From positions 7,566,420 to 7,630,419 of the forward strand of contig OX030961.1 in assembly GCA_943735955.1 (NCBI GenBank): a stretch of DNA of 64,000 bases. Direction: 5' to 3'. A model generated the notes under the pieces. That model had not been told where the DNA came from. It searched no databases and was given only the letters and a program-made list of their open reading frames with translations. The position numbers were made by a program, and so were the translations under genes. This document shows, in pieces, positions 22,001-34,000 of this stretch (position 1 is its first letter; every line of letters starts with the position of its first letter). This DNA is from Piscicola geometra (lineage: Eukaryota; Annelida; Clitellata; Hirudinida; Piscicolidae).

Positions 22001-25000
22001 TCCTTTTATTTTTTCAATATGACCTTGACAAGACAAAAGTGGGTTCAAAGGTGCTTCTGAAGTCATAAATGCACATGGCAGCGTTTAAAGGCGTTTAAAG
22101 GCGTTAAGCACTCATAACCACCACAAAACTACACGGGGTAATTGCAAAAACACAAATAAAATATGATTTTAAACCAAAAATCGTTATAAACTAATAAAAT
22201 CATCCAGACTAATGAATCAATGGACCAAACCCTCTAACTCCTCAAAAGCCACAACCTTCACCACACTCGAAATACGAGCCTTTCCACACCCTCCCAGCAC
22301 TCACATGGCCATTGCCCCATCTGCCTTGTGTTTCCACCCTGCTGATGACCTTGAGACTTGTGAGGTCAACCTGCAACCACTCCTCCATCGTCTGTCCTAT
22401 CAGGTTCTTCGGACACCATGCACCCCCACTCCTCTCTTGCTTGATTCTGTTGGCGAGAGAGGGGATCAGAAAAGAATAGTTGAGTAGAAAAAATAAAAGA
22501 GTTGAGTAGAAAAAAGCTCAGTTAATAAGCATTAAAGTTAAAAAAACTTTTTTAAAGATTGGGCGTGTTTTGCTGTTGGTGAAACGTGAGATTGTGTAGG
22601 CAATGGTTGCTGTACGGGAGCAGCCAAGTCGAAGTAATCACATTACAGCAGAATAAAAACTTCTTGAAAAAACGAACTTATAACCAGGAAATATTTTAAA
22701 AGTAAATTGAATAAATATTGACAAGGTTCAGCCGGTTTGACTTGATTAGCAGGTGTTTTTCGATTTTTTAAGTCACCAGGGAGGGAAGTAGACAGATGAG
22801 TATTGGAGATTGAATTAAAAAGCGCTAAGACGTGAAAATTGAGCTGGAAAAAATAAAAGTAGAAAACGTGATAAATGCAAATTGGCAAAGTGAATTATGG
22901 CGACGAGTAATTGGAAGAGAGTGTAGGAATGACAGCAGCTTGAAGATTCCTTCGAGTCGGAAAATAAATGTCTGTTTTTAAGTGCGCTTGTTGGTTTAAG
23001 AATAGATTTGAAAATATTTTTCAACAATTTTGGCGCTCCTATTTGAAATTTATCACGCGACAATCAATTATTTAGTTTACAAGGTTTTTGTGGAAAAAGT
23101 AATTTATAAAAGATTGGAGATTTTTTAGAATGAAAAAACTTATTTTAGTCCAAAAAAACTATTTTCTTTCACAGACTGGAAAAAAATCTCAAAATGCTGG
23201 TAAAAATATGTTAACTTTAATTTTAAATTGTATTATCTTATATTAATCGTCGTTCAAAAAGCTTTCAGAATTATATTAAAATTAACCTATTTAAAAAAGT
23301 GAAAATTAACTTTTTAAAGTGATGATACGTAATTATGACGTGACGATGATTTTATTGACATTGATGATGATAACAGAAGTTCAGTGATAGCATATCATTT
23401 ATTGAAATTTGTGAGTTAAAGTCTTAAAGTCCTTGAACGTGCTGCATTGAGCTTCCAAAGAAGCACCGATTGAGGGCTTCAGAGGCTTTAAAGCGTGATG
23501 GCAGCCGCTAGTGAGGTGCTGTAATGGCTCTGTCAAAATAGACGTCCATGCAAAGAAGCAAGTGGATTGCTGAGAGAGTTCAATTTGGGAGAAAAAAAAA
23601 TTGAAAAAAGTTTTTTGAATTAAATTAAAGCGTTGAGTTGTAAGTGGAAGGCGACGTTTGATTGGGAGTTGAAGCCAGAAGAGCTTTTATTTAAAACGTC
23701 TCTAAAAGAAACCATTTTTCTCGATTAAAAGTCCATAGGAGATGAAGTCCTTTTTGATTTAAGAGAGCATTTTTCAAAGTTACCACAGACAAATTTTAGT
23801 GGAGAATGTAATTGTAATTTATTGATCTCTTGAAAAAGAAGAAAGTGAAATATACTTTATTTTTGGCCCCAAATTCATTTCTTTTCACACGCCATTTTCA
23901 CATTTTCCATTTAGAAATTAAAATTTTAAGCTCTCACCTACACTTCCAAACACAAACACAAAAAGTTGTCAAACGTAAAAACAAACTCAAAAATAACATA
24001 AAAATGAAAATACAAACAGTCAAATAAGCTCACAAACAAATGTCTGCATGTGAGAACAAACCAGATATTAAGTGAAATTTTGATGTTTCCATAAGATCTC
24101 ATTCTACTTAAAAACATCACCATTAAAACCCTTTCAGTTCATCAAGCCTCAGCATCGTCAATCAACTGAATGTAAATTCCATTCCAGTTTCATTCAATAT
24201 GCGTGTAAGGTGCTGACGGGGAGAGGTTATAACTTTCTGAATAAACAGATAGGAACCGAAAATGTTATTTTAAAAATAAATAAATAATTAAGAAAAATAA
24301 TAATAAAAAGAGAAAACTTTTATTGAAAAATAATTAAGAATAAAAAATGGCTTGCATTGGAAAAGCTTGAAAAGGAAAAAAATTAAATAAAAAAACTTTA
24401 TAAACTGCGTGCTGTTAGTCAAAAGTGGTATAAAAATTCAAAACATAAGCGCAAAGACGAAAAAATTGATTCGAATGATAAATGCTTGAAATAATTACAC
24501 AATCCTTTAGAACGCGAAGCCATAAATCATAATGCACCCTCTTATTTGACGTTTAATTTAAAGTTTGAAATTTTCTCTTATCGTTGCTTCCGTGAAGGCC
24601 GCCATGGAAGCATACAAGTCCGCTAGGATACTTCATTCTTATTTCCTTTTTCACTAAACATCCTTTTTTAAAATCATTCATTCCTCTTCTACCTTCAGCT
24701 AGTTTTTGTCTTGAAACATTTCAATTGCATCAATTTCTCCACTCGAACAAGCACGAATGCCCTCGCTACAATACCTTCTGAGGCCTTTATCTGCGAAATG
24801 TTCATTTTATTAATGCCTCGTTGACGTAATAACCTTCTTATTGTCTTTTTATCTTCTTTAATACTTCTGACATCTGCATTGACTGATGCTTTCCAGCTTT
24901 GTAGGTTCCCATCGTTCCATCATTCGTACTCCTTTGCCTCACGCGTTCTTCCATCCATCAGACCATTAATACGTTCATTTATTCCTCAACCCATTCATTC

Positions 25001-28000
25001 ATTTGTTTATCAACCAATTCAGCTGTTTGTTCGTCAATTCATCAAACTATTTTCTTCTTTTATATTATTCACTCGTATAATTCCGATCCACATAATTATT
25101 CCATTCATCAATCCATTTATCCATCCACCCTCAAATAAACGTCCACACACCCATCCACACACCAATCCATCCACACACCAATCCATCCACACATCCATCC
25201 ACACATCCATCCACACATCCATCCACACATCCATCCACACGTCGATCCATCACTCGTCAGTCTTCAGAGCCGACCCAGATAGAAAAGTGTCAGCGTCAAA
25301 AAAAAGTTGTCACACGCACAACAGCATAACACCATTTTTAGATGTCTACATCGTAACTCTAACTTTGTAGACGCTGTAGATTCTGGCGATTTCTGGTGAA
25401 TTTAGTTTCATTATTCCTTTTATTGGGCGAACATTTTATAGGAGTTTTCTAAAGGTTTTTCCAGTTTTTTATGGTCTGAATAAAATGAAGATTACGAGTA
25501 GAAGTTTGGCACTTTAGAGAGATCAAAGCTCGAAGTAGAAACAATGGACGGATGTGACAGAGAAGTTTAAAAGAGGCTTAAGGGACACGGAAGTGAGAGG
25601 CAAGGTGGATGCATGGAAAGTGGACGTCATTGCAGCGGCCATTCATCTTGTCAATCTTCTTTTCTGCACAAAATACTCGCTTTGAACGTTTAACACGACT
25701 GTTTTTTTAAAGATCTTGTGCTTTTGAAGATGCTACGGTTTTAAATAATTTTTTAAACCTTATTTACTACACCGAAAAACTAAAATTGTTATTTATAAAA
25801 TAATATTTAATAAATAGACACAATAACCTATTCCATTACATTTATTTTTCTCTTCCACATCGCAATCTATCTCGTCACTTGTGATTCTTTTTCAAATGAG
25901 TTTTTGCGAGAAAAGCATTCAGCATTCTAAATCCAAAAACACCTGAGAAAATTATTTATCTTGGAATTCACAAAACTGTAAATCACCTTCAAAGTACATC
26001 CGCTCTTGTTTCCAAACACAAAAGCTTTTCCAGCTTGATTAAAAATGCATGAACGAAGACTGCAGTGAGTGCATTTCGTTGACTTTCAATAGAAAGAAAA
26101 TTAATTTGAAAGACATTTTCGACTCAGAAATGCAGTCGTGGAGAGATTCGCAACTTCAAACAAAGTAAAGTGCGTTTTTTAGGATCAAAAGTGTTGACTT
26201 TCGTTTTCAAAAACACTTCCAACCCTCTTTTTCGTCCATTCAAGAAATTTTCTTCGTACGATAACGACCCAGAATAAGGTTTTAAACATTAGATTTAAGC
26301 AAAATTCAATCTTCCCCCATCTACCTCGCAAAGATAGGTCCCACAGAGTTGTTGTTGTAGGAAGAAGAAGCGCTCAAAGCTGAGTCGGGAATCAAACCAG
26401 AAGCCATGCCCAGCTCTTCACGACACAAACCTGCAGTGGTTGGTAGATTTGGTGGTTGCTGGTGGTTGCTGGTGGTTGTTGGTGGTTGTTGGAGGTTGTT
26501 GGAGGTTGTTGGTGGTTGTTGGTGGTTGTTGGTGGTTGTTGGTGGTTGTTGGAGGTTGTTGGTGGTTGTTGGTGGTTGTTGGTGGTTGTTGGAGGTTGTT
26601 GGTGGTTGTTAGAGGTTGTTGGTGGTTGTTGGTGGTTGTTGGTGAATGTTGAAGGTTGTTGGTAGTTGTTGGAGGTTGCTGGTAGTTGTTGGTGGTTGTT
26701 GGTGGTTGTTGGAGATGACGATTTTTGGTGATGTTGGTTGTAGAGCTTGGTGGTTGTTGGAATTAGTGATTTTTAGTGGTGTAGTTGCTTGTGATTATAA
26801 GTCATGCTTTTTCAAATTGATAACAGCATTTTGTGGTGGTAAGTGACGATGGTGATGGTACTGAAAGGTGTTAAAAGTGGATTAGCAGCCATAGTGGATC
26901 TAAACGTAACAGCTGTAAAGGTTTAGACTCTTTATGAGACTGGTGTCTTTGTGTGCTTCCATGGATGCGCTTTCCTGCACCGAAACAAAGGGCCATTTGA
27001 GGGTTGTTGTGGAGGCGTGCAAGTATTTCATTGAATGCCGAAACAAGGTCCATAATCATCACCGTGGAGTAGCAGAATTTTTACCCCTGATTATAGCTAT
27101 AAATTTATTTTTATTTATTATCAAACTGTTTCTATCTTTCAAGTTTAAATATGCTTTCAATTATTATAAAATTTATTGGTCAAAATTTCCTATTTGTAAA
27201 AAATATTTTAAAATAGTTTTGTTTAATATAAAGTTGTAGCATATAATTGATTGATGAAGTCCTATAATTTCTATCATTCATACTTAACAGCCTTCGTTGT
27301 TACTTGATTAAATAAAAACAGTTTTTACAACTTTGAAAAAGATTTGTTTAAAAAATATAATATTTCTAATATTTAAATAAAGCATCAGGGTGCCATCACA
27401 CGTCTAGGCGTTTTAAATGGTGAAACATCGCAAAACTTCACGAATTGACACGGCGACTAAAAAAGAACTAGTGTTTAACGAGTACTTGAAAGGGTTTGCA
27501 TTGGAGTCATGGCACATTCGAAAGTTAAAGTCAGGGTTAAGGTTGAATGTCACTCGAATGTAGGAGGTTGAAATGTGCAAATCCTTAAAAAGATCTGCTT
27601 GTTTGGAGTAGATTCAATCGCACTTGTAAATTATTTTTTTTTGCAAGAATGAAAAATATTGTAATAGATCATTCAAAATAAAATAGAATGTTAGGCCTAA
27701 AATTGATGCTGTTGTTGTATGGAATGGGACGCGTAGATGCTAGTTTATCTGATGATGTTATACAGGTTTTAAAATTTAATAGTAGCAGAGAAACAAAAAG
27801 GATATGTAAAAATAATTATTGAAAATCTTTAACAAAAAAGTTCGCTTTTTGGCTCTTTGTGAGAACTTTTTGGACTGGGGCCATTTTAATCACATTTTCT
27901 ATTCTATTTTTATTTCACTTTTGTGAAAAGTTATAATTTTTCATTTTTAAGCTTTACACCAAGAGAACAAAACTTGCACTGAAAGGGGAAGATTGAAAAG

Positions 28001-29846
28001 ATTTCTTTGTGCTCAAAATATTTTCAAAACGATTCTTATTCAAATTTATTTCCATTTAATTTATCATTTTTGTTTTTAAGCGTTTTCACCTAAAGATGTT
28101 TTTTGGTTTTTATTTTCCAGCTGTGCATTCTTATTAAAATTGCAAAATTCTAAAAATAAAAAAAAGTCTGCACATTTTTTTACCTAACAAATCTTTATTG
28201 GCGTTTTTCTTTTAAATTTCATTTTGCTTTCTATTACTAAAAAATGAAGTGTTCCAATATATTCCAGGATATTAGGAGTCATGTTAAATAAGTTTTTCCA
28301 AAAATGGAAAAATTAAATGATTTTTAGTTATTAATATATTTTTTTAATGGAAAAATAATTTCCGCTTTTTTTAAATCTTCTTAAAAATAGCTATAAAGTC
28401 ATTTTCTGAATTTTGAGTGACGTTTGAAATTTAATTGAACACTTTTCAACACTACAACATCAGCACAAACCTACCCACACGACCACACTAACACCCAAGC
28501 CTACCCACACGACCACAATAACATATATATTTGAAATATAATGAGACTTGTCATCCAAGTATGCCACCTCAAACCAATTATTAATTTTCCAGCCACTTCG
28601 AAGCCTACTCTCCCTTTGCTTGGAAATCACGTCAGTTTCCTTGATCATCATCATCACCAGCACTACTATCATCAGGACAAGCAAAACAATCGTCATCAAA
28701 AGAGCCTAAACCATCATAAACATCGTCATCAGCACCATTAACGACACCATTTGACATTCTCAAAACGATTCTCTCTTCCTGGAAGCACAATAGGTGTAGC
28801 AATGCTGAGACTTGACCACACGTGCTGCACTGCAGTATGTGTGTTCAAGTGTGTTTGTGTGTCTTCATGTGTGGTCTTGTGTCTTCAAGTATAGTCCTGT
28901 GTGGTCAAGTGTTTTCTCATGCTTAGGTGCATGTCTGAGCGACTGTCCGCATTTAAAAACACAGATAATCCATTTGAAAACATTCAAGCCAGAAAGTATT
29001 TACGGTCTTCATCTGTGTGGTACTTTTAGGAGTGCGAATGGCCAATTATTCAGCCATTAATCCATCGGTACGTAAGCGATTAAGAAGCCAGCACGCACCG
29101 CTGTATCAACGCTTCTCAACGCTCCTATAAACACTTTGCAGCTTTTAAAGCAGGCAATAGTTTCCTAACACAGCGTGATTGACGAGGGTTGGAGGGAGAA
29201 CAAGGGTTATGGCTAGTAGGAAGTGTTTGTTAGTAGTGATAGTGGGGGTTGGGGTCTGATGAGGAAGAATGGATTGAAATAAAAAGAATGAGGTTTTATT
29301 GGAAAATATAGTTTTAAAACAAACTTAAAAGAGAGAAAGAAAGGAAAAGCTTCTTTACTATTTTATAATGACACTTTGAAGATGTGCATGGCAGCTGCAC
29401 AATTTAATTGGTCATTACGATTTCCTGTTGGTAACTATGGAATCATTTAAATGAAATTAATAAAGATTTAGAATTTATAAAACGTGAAATTTATTCGAGA
29501 AAAAGCTTTTGAAGCTGAATTTTACAAATAAATGAGCGTTATCACATGACTTTGGAATATAAATACTTTAATTCTATAACAACATAATCTTATTTAAAGA
29601 TTTTAAATTTCTTGTAATCGTTTCTAGAGGTTTCCAGAAAATTAGAACTTAAAGAACATCAAAACTGATCTGAGATCAAAACTAAGTTTAAAAAATTAGA
29701 ATCTTCAACTTACTTATCTCTTCGGAATCTTCTGCAGCAGCTAACCACCCTTGAAAGCTCCATTGAAACATCATCATCATCACCATCATCTCTCTCCACG
29801 TCTTTCTTGAACTGATTACTTTCAAAATCATCATCAGCAGCAACAT
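9691..29846 (-). CDS. DDR: Discoidin domain receptor tyrosine kinase, degenerate kinase core
   Basis: Fifteen exons on the minus strand: 29846-29714, 26430-26325, 22446-22305, 19723-19634, 15242-15095, 14108-13643, 13261-13014, 12791-12513, 12168-11900, 11718-11514, 11392-11070, 10925-10828, 10719-10506, 10360-10129, 10014-9691; about 1,090 residues. All phases agree except inside 10719-10506. Order: secretion signal (tentative), discoidin domain (CREELGM, GAWCP, WLQVDL, ETQGRWGNGH, ARSVRFVPWSQYERISCMR), discoidin-like domain (STYDG, GLGQLTD, QIRNFTQMR, FFASEWLVISEVKF), a Lys-rich linker, membrane helix near 563-586, long juxtamembrane region with YDVP, kinase domain with GEGSFGE, VIVK and HRDLAARN. 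The family binds collagen. Oddities: DFG reads NLA, and one extra base shifts the frame near 10,681. Human receptors are about 855-913 residues; the excess lies in the linker and juxtamembrane parts. Confidence 0.88.
10129..10360 (-). CDS. DDR: DDR exon: catalytic loop with altered DFG
   Basis: Encodes FGCLLYMACQIASGIKYLE, then HRDLAARN (catalytic loop intact) and, where receptor kinases have A-D-F-G-M-S-R, the residues S-N-L-A-M-A. It ends with PVRWMSWEALTY, the activation segment end typical of DDRs. The codons are AAC CTG GCG, so more than one base change separates them from a DFG triplet. Loss of the magnesium-binding Asp predicts little or no phosphotransfer. Confidence 0.88.
10506..10719 (-). 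pseudogene. DDR: DDR kinase exon with one-base frameshift
   Basis: From the acceptor, the frame fixed by the previous exon reads NDFEREIQLQNV (the alpha-C helix with its Glu). The continuation VDSNIHKLLGVW...FEHPHYGDLHSFL is in the next frame, which is also the frame required by the following exon. The switch lies at plus-strand AAA 10,680-10,682: one A fewer would restore a continuous family-like sequence. Either the gene is broken here or the assembly has an indel error. Confidence 0.75.
11775..11890. repeat. Trinucleotide repeat (ATC)n in DDR intron
   Basis: An interrupted ATC/ATT/ACC run fills the 181-bp intron between the transmembrane exon and the next exon. Open frames on both strands here are repeat artefacts. 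Confidence 0.8.
11900..12168 (-). CDS. DDR: DDR transmembrane exon
   Basis: Encodes a short extracellular stalk, a hydrophobic helix of about 23 residues (VVAAVVGVFGAGLLVLLLI) and a basic stop-transfer run ARKKYRRKKYN. The acceptor is a tandem one: AG occurs at three successive positions (AAG CAG CAG, about 12,176-12,169), all three in the same phase, so exon starts 12,174, 12,171 and 12,168 differ only by added Ala/Asp-type residues. Confidence 0.8.
13014..13261 (-). CDS. DDR: DDR exon: discoidin-like domain, second half
   Basis: Starts R-IHTMHHPSMGMSAFRQ, aligning with the family block after RNFT-x-M, and ends FRLELFFASEWLVISEVKFDS, the conserved end of the DDR discoidin-like domain. Between them is a Pro/Ser/Thr-rich loop. 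It joins in phase to 13643 upstream and to 12791 downstream, where the acceptor follows a long pyrimidine tract. Confidence 0.88.
13643..14108 (-). CDS. DDR: DDR exon: discoidin-like domain, first half
   Basis: A 466-nt exon that begins by completing DGVVEYRVKQGD and contains EDSTYDG and GLGQLTD, two strong DDR signatures, then an acidic variable loop with a possible N-glycosylation site (NIS), then YKWVGWKK and FDQIRNFTQMR. The variable loop is longer than in vertebrate DDRs. Confidence 0.9.
15095..15242 (-). CDS. DDR: DDR exon: end of discoidin domain
   Basis: Encodes VIEGNIDVSTTEMRELRP and then ARSVRFVPWSQYERISCMR, VELHGCDW, the conserved end of the collagen-binding discoidin domain. Acceptor CACCAG after a CT-rich tract; donor ACG|GTTGGT. 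Both phases fit their neighbours. Confidence 0.92.
16510..16572. repeat. Trinucleotide repeat (ATG)n
   Basis: Interrupted ATG/ACG/AAG units in a DDR intron. Confidence 0.8.
19203..19300. repeat. Interrupted trinucleotide repeat (ATC)n
   Basis: ATC/ATT-type units in a DDR intron; they create an Asp/Asn-rich open frame on the minus strand. Confidence 0.65.
19634..19723 (-). CDS. DDR: DDR exon: middle of discoidin domain
   Basis: A 90-nt, 30-codon exon (GLEFASHYVLQYRRKEDSPW and on to KNE) between a CTAG acceptor and a GTATTT donor. It continues ETQGRWGNGH from the previous exon and runs into VIEGN of the next without a gap against the family pattern. Confidence 0.9.
19724..22304 (-). other. 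DDR intron
   Basis: A 2.6-kb AT-rich intron with small GGTGGTGTG-type repeats near 20,500-20,560. No gene or clear transposon recognised. Confidence 0.5.
22305..22446 (-). CDS. DDR: DDR exon: discoidin domain, GAWCP block
   Basis: Encodes IKQERSGGAWCP, then MEEWLQVDLTSLKVI, then ETQGRWGNGH. GAWCP, LQVDL and TQGR are conserved across discoidin receptors. Acceptor CCAACAG after a pyrimidine tract, donor CAT|GTGAGT. Confidence 0.92.
22447..26324 (-). other. DDR intron
   Basis: A 3.9-kb AT-rich intron containing the ATCCATCCACAC minisatellite at 25,135-25,250. No gene recognised. Confidence 0.5.
25135..25250. repeat. 12-bp minisatellite ATCCATCCACAC
   Basis: About nine copies of a 12-bp unit made of ATCC and ACAC pieces. 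Because 12 is divisible by three, it gives a repetitive open frame on each strand (THQSIH / WMDV type) with no sign of being a gene. Confidence 0.85.
26325..26430 (-). CDS. DDR: DDR exon: start of discoidin domain
   Basis: Encodes LCREELGMASGLIPDSALSA and on to PIFAR. The C-x-x-x-LGM...IPDS...ASSS pattern is the N-terminus of a discoidin domain. Donor GCGAG|GTAGAT joins in phase to 22446. The acceptor ACTGCAG lies directly beside the 10-bp minisatellite at 26,449-26,710. Confidence 0.9.
26449..26710. repeat. 10-bp minisatellite GGTGGTTGTT
   Basis: About 26 copies of a 10-bp unit, alternating GGTGGTTGTT and GGAGGTTGTT. It lies in the intron directly upstream (in the transcribed sense) of the acceptor of the DDR exon at 26,325-26,430; the array edge is about 20 bp from the exon. 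All three frames are open because the unit length is not a multiple of three. Confidence 0.92.
26711..29713 (-). other. DDR first intron (if the signal exon is right)
   Basis: AT-rich, about 3 kb. A short coding-like island at 26,934-27,050 ends in AAG before GTCC, but it matches no family I know and its phase does not serve the DDR gene. Trinucleotide patches occur near 28,640-28,740. Confidence 0.35.
29714..29846 (-). CDS. DDR: DDR first coding exon, signal peptide (tentative)
   Basis: A frame opening with ATG at 29844-29846, with an in-frame stop upstream and a second ATG at 29787-29789, ends at a strong donor (ATA A|GTAAGT) in exactly the phase needed by the 26430 exon. It would give MMVMMMMFQW, then GWLAAA|EDSEE: a hydrophobic stretch followed by an A-x-A cleavage site, then mature protein leading into LCREELG. 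Phase and signal-like character support it, but a second frame through the same exon is also open, so the assignment is not certain. Confidence 0.5.
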
Positions 29847-30894
29847 CCACGGATTGTTCCTTAATATGTTTCAAAATACACAATTTTGCAAATCCAAAAA
29901 CACCATCAAGGTGTGTCTCTTGGAATTTAGTGTTCTAGGACACAGTGCGTGAGTGTGGATATAAAACATCAAGTAGAAGAGGGAGGAGGGTAGGAGGAAA
30001 AAGATTCATCAAGTTTCAGAGTATTTAAACGCTTGAAGTTGGGTCAACGGTAGCTGCATTGAGGGGTCTCTTTGGGGGGTCGTTACCCGTCAGACTTAAT
30101 GCTTGCATGGACAATCGGTCTGATTCGTGGGATTAGGCCGTCGATAGTGTTTTATTCTGTCGCTTAAGCCGCTTGTTAGGAAACTATTGTGGTGTAAGTT
30201 GTTGTTGTGCAAGTCCTTGTGTGAGTTGCATCTGTCTTTTTGATTGATTCTTCAAATAGTTTCTAGATCATGTTAATTATTTTTTTTTATTTTCAGAAGA
30301 CTTTTCTAGCGTCTCTTTAAGTTTCCAATTATTTTTATCTTGTTGAATTTCCAGGAGTGGAAGACTCCTGCATTGTAACCATCAAGAGTTGTCTTTTGTA
30401 AGTTTGCTGAGATTATATAATTTATTAGGAAGATAGTGTGTGTATGGGAAGCTGACGATGTCTCTACAGAACGAACGAAGTGGTAATTGAGGGTGGAAGT
30501 CAGCGTGAGTTCATGGGAGAAGCGCCTGTATATGAAAAAGATTCTAATTTGAAACCTATAAAAATAAGTAAATAACTGTGTTTTTCAAATTTGTTTAAAG
30601 ATTTAATATTCATAAAATTTAAATTAATATAGATGGATGAAATATAGTAAAGGAATATCATTAAATCCATCAATAATTGAAGTTAAAATTATTTTTTGAA
30701 GGAAAATACTATGCAAAATACAGATAACCTTTCAATAAAAATTAGTAAAAATTGTTTAACATTTATATTTTATTGATTTGCGTTTAATACATCGATTAGA
30801 AGAGAATCTTTTGAATGATTGTGGATGACAGACTCTGAGCGTCAGAAATCTGTCCCCCAAACAATTAATGACACCATCTCATGATTGGTTTTGT

Positions 30895-31023
<129 letters not shown>

Positions 31024-34000
31024 TTTCTTCTTTGTTTTTTTTTGTTTTTGTATGTGGGTGTTAGTGATCATGTTAATTTTTCAATGCTACCCATCAATCT
31101 CGCATAATACAGCGCAGGTCCAATGAAATGGAGACAGGAGAGGTGCTCAGGTAGACAAATGATTGATGCGAATTTCAAACGCAGTCGAAGTTCTAAGAAA
31201 TTGATTAAAGTTGTCTTTGTGGTGAGAAATGAAATTTTCTTCTACCTGCACTCCATTCGTGGTTAAAAATTTTCGGCATATTTATGATTTAATCATCTTT
31301 TATAGCTAAATTTTCTAGAAATCGAAGTTTGCTTCATCAGAAATGTTGAACATTATGGTTTTAAAAAAGGATATTTCATACTTCGCATCATTGTGTTTTT
31401 GATTTAAAAATCCATCTGTGAGATAACGGTGGAAGAAAAGTTATTTATTTTAATAGCGCACGCCTATAAGAAAACTTTTTCAACTTTTATAATTATTTCT
31501 GGTTATTCACAATCTTTTCGTTTTTAAACGTGTGATGTATTTAGAAAGAGAAGTAAGGTCGGGTCTCTAGAGGGGTGACTTTGAGAGGTTTTGTTTCGAA
31601 TGTTTTAAATTTTGAAAAGTTTGAAAGAACTTTAAAAGAAAAGAAACAGTGTAAAAGCTGATAACAAACTTACAAAGAAACCATGAAGGAATGTTCTTGT
31701 TTGGAAACTTAAACGAGCACTAAAAATATATATATATAAACGATTAAGGTCCCAACAAGACATACAGAAAAAATCAAACACACAAAAAGACATCCAGAAA
31801 CAATTAAACAAGGCATACAAGTACACTTACAAACGCACATAAAAACAGACTAACATTAAAGGTTTATTAATTGAATTAGGCTTTGAAGGGGGATCTAGTC
31901 CCTTCTGAAGTCTTATCTCCTCATGCGAACGTACGGTCGATTTTTTCGTTCTGATTTTAAAAAAGTAAATATTAAAACAAAAATAATTTCAAAATAATTT
32001 ATTACAATAACTATAAAATATAAATTTTAAAAATATGAAAAGAACCATAAAAAACTTATTAAATTGCGATAAAAAGAAACAGCGACTCGTTGCTCAGAAC
32101 GTCTTGAGTTCGACTGCTGGCATCGCCTAGTGGCTAGTGAGGAGAGGACGGTGGAAGCGCCTCGTGAAAGCAAGAAGCACAAGAAACAAAAATGAAGAGA
32201 CGAATGTCCACTCATTTGAGAGCCTACGTCGCCGTGCTGATAGCACAGAGATATGAAAGAAAAGCAATAATAAGAAAGCATTGTATAAGTAATTGCAAAG
32301 TAGAAAAAAAAGTTGAAGTATTACCAACACACTTTAAAATTAGAAGTTATGTAAAAAAAAGAAAAAAATATTTTTTTCTATAAATACCTGCAAAAATTTG
32401 AATGAAATTTTGCTCACCTGAAAACAGCAATATAATTTTTTTAAAGAAAATTGTTCTTTGAAAAACCTTCAGCGTTTTGCGAGCTTTTTAAAGCCACTGC
32501 AAAATGAAAAAGAATATTTCAATTTTTAAGCTTAGCAATGACAACATCTAAAGTTTTTAAAATTGATACACTATTTTTGTACATCTTTAACATTAAGTTT
32601 TACTGAAAAATTGTCTTAAATCTCTCTTAAAATGCTGCGTTCAATCTCTATATATCCATTCACAAAAACATCCGTTCAATACATTGCATATATGCATCTA
32701 AAGACACACACACAAACACAAGCACAAAATGTATGATATATAAATCTAATCAAATGCAAGTGTTTATACACAGATTTTAATTTATATTTTCCTGTGTTGG
32801 ATTATGTGTGTGTGTGTGTAAATCAGATTCGAATATGCAGATTTTTTGATGGATGGTAGACGAATTGACGGGTAAACGAATCGACGGGTAGACGGAATGA
32901 CGGGTAGATGGAGAGATAGAGAGACTGCCAAAATGACAAAAGCAGATAAAATGAAAGATTTCATAGAAAACCCTAAGTTACCTTTTCTGGGCAGTACTCC
33001 ATCCCACCCTTGTCGACATCATCTGAGCAGACACCCTTGCACTAATGGAAGGAGGTGTTAAAGATAAAGATGCAGTGATTGTGAGGCTATGTTTCAGAAA
33101 GTTTGAATATGACAGTTGAGCCTGCTACATGTCATCTGATGATGGGTCGGAAAGTCTAACAGATCGACCATCAACTATACCAATGAAGCATCAATCAGGA
33201 GTCCATAAAATAATAAAATAAGAAGTGAAATAAAACTAATTTGATTTAAAATAAATAAATGAAACTAACAATAATAATACCAATTCTAATATAATTAACA
33301 ATACAAATGGAGTGGTTCAAACAAGATAGCCTAATTGGAGGTGGATGAAGGAATGCGGGAAGTCCTTCAAGACTCGTTTGAATCTTTCCAAGAAGAAAAT
33401 AAAGCTTTTCATTTCAAGTTTAGTACTTTTAAACTAAGTAGCTCTGATCAGTTATTTTCACAACTTTATCGAATTTTATTCGCTTCTTCAGAATTGATTA
33501 AGTTGTTAGACTCTAAAAAAGATTTAAAGTAGACTTTTTTGAAAAATTCAAGTTATCAATACTTTGTGTCCAAGAAAATAGCCCTAGCCTATTTATGAAA
33601 AATGAATATTTAAAATAACTATTATTTCTGGAAGTAACATTTGTTTTCCATGCTTCAAGAATTTCCACATATGCCTTTCATCAGCATTCTGGACTGTTTT
33701 GACTTCAAAACGTGACCAGACAATCAAATTTGAGACGCGACATCATTCAGCTGGCACAGTGACTCAATCACGTAGCTGACGGTATTGACTAGAGTGACCT
33801 TGTTTCAATCCATAAACCACTGACCTCCCAACCTGCTTGAACCCTTTTCAGTAACCTTCATCACTCTTTAACGTGGCGATGGGGCTTCTGCATACTACTA
33901 GTACAGTGTTAGTTAGAGTTTCAAAAGTTGTGTTAGTTGTTTCAGTAGTTTTGTTAGTTGTTTTAGTAGTTGTTTTAGTTGTGGAAAATTATCATAAAGT

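Noticed and set aside
26406..26665. Three overlapping Trp/Leu/Val/Gly-rich open frames
   Set aside because: All three frames of a 10-bp repeat are open for arithmetic reasons; the region is intronic.
32782..32964. Minus-strand frame starting MKSFILSAFVILAVSLSLHL, considered as the DDR signal exon
   Set aside because: It runs into a short tandem repeat and has no good donor in the phase required; the exon at 29,714 fits better.
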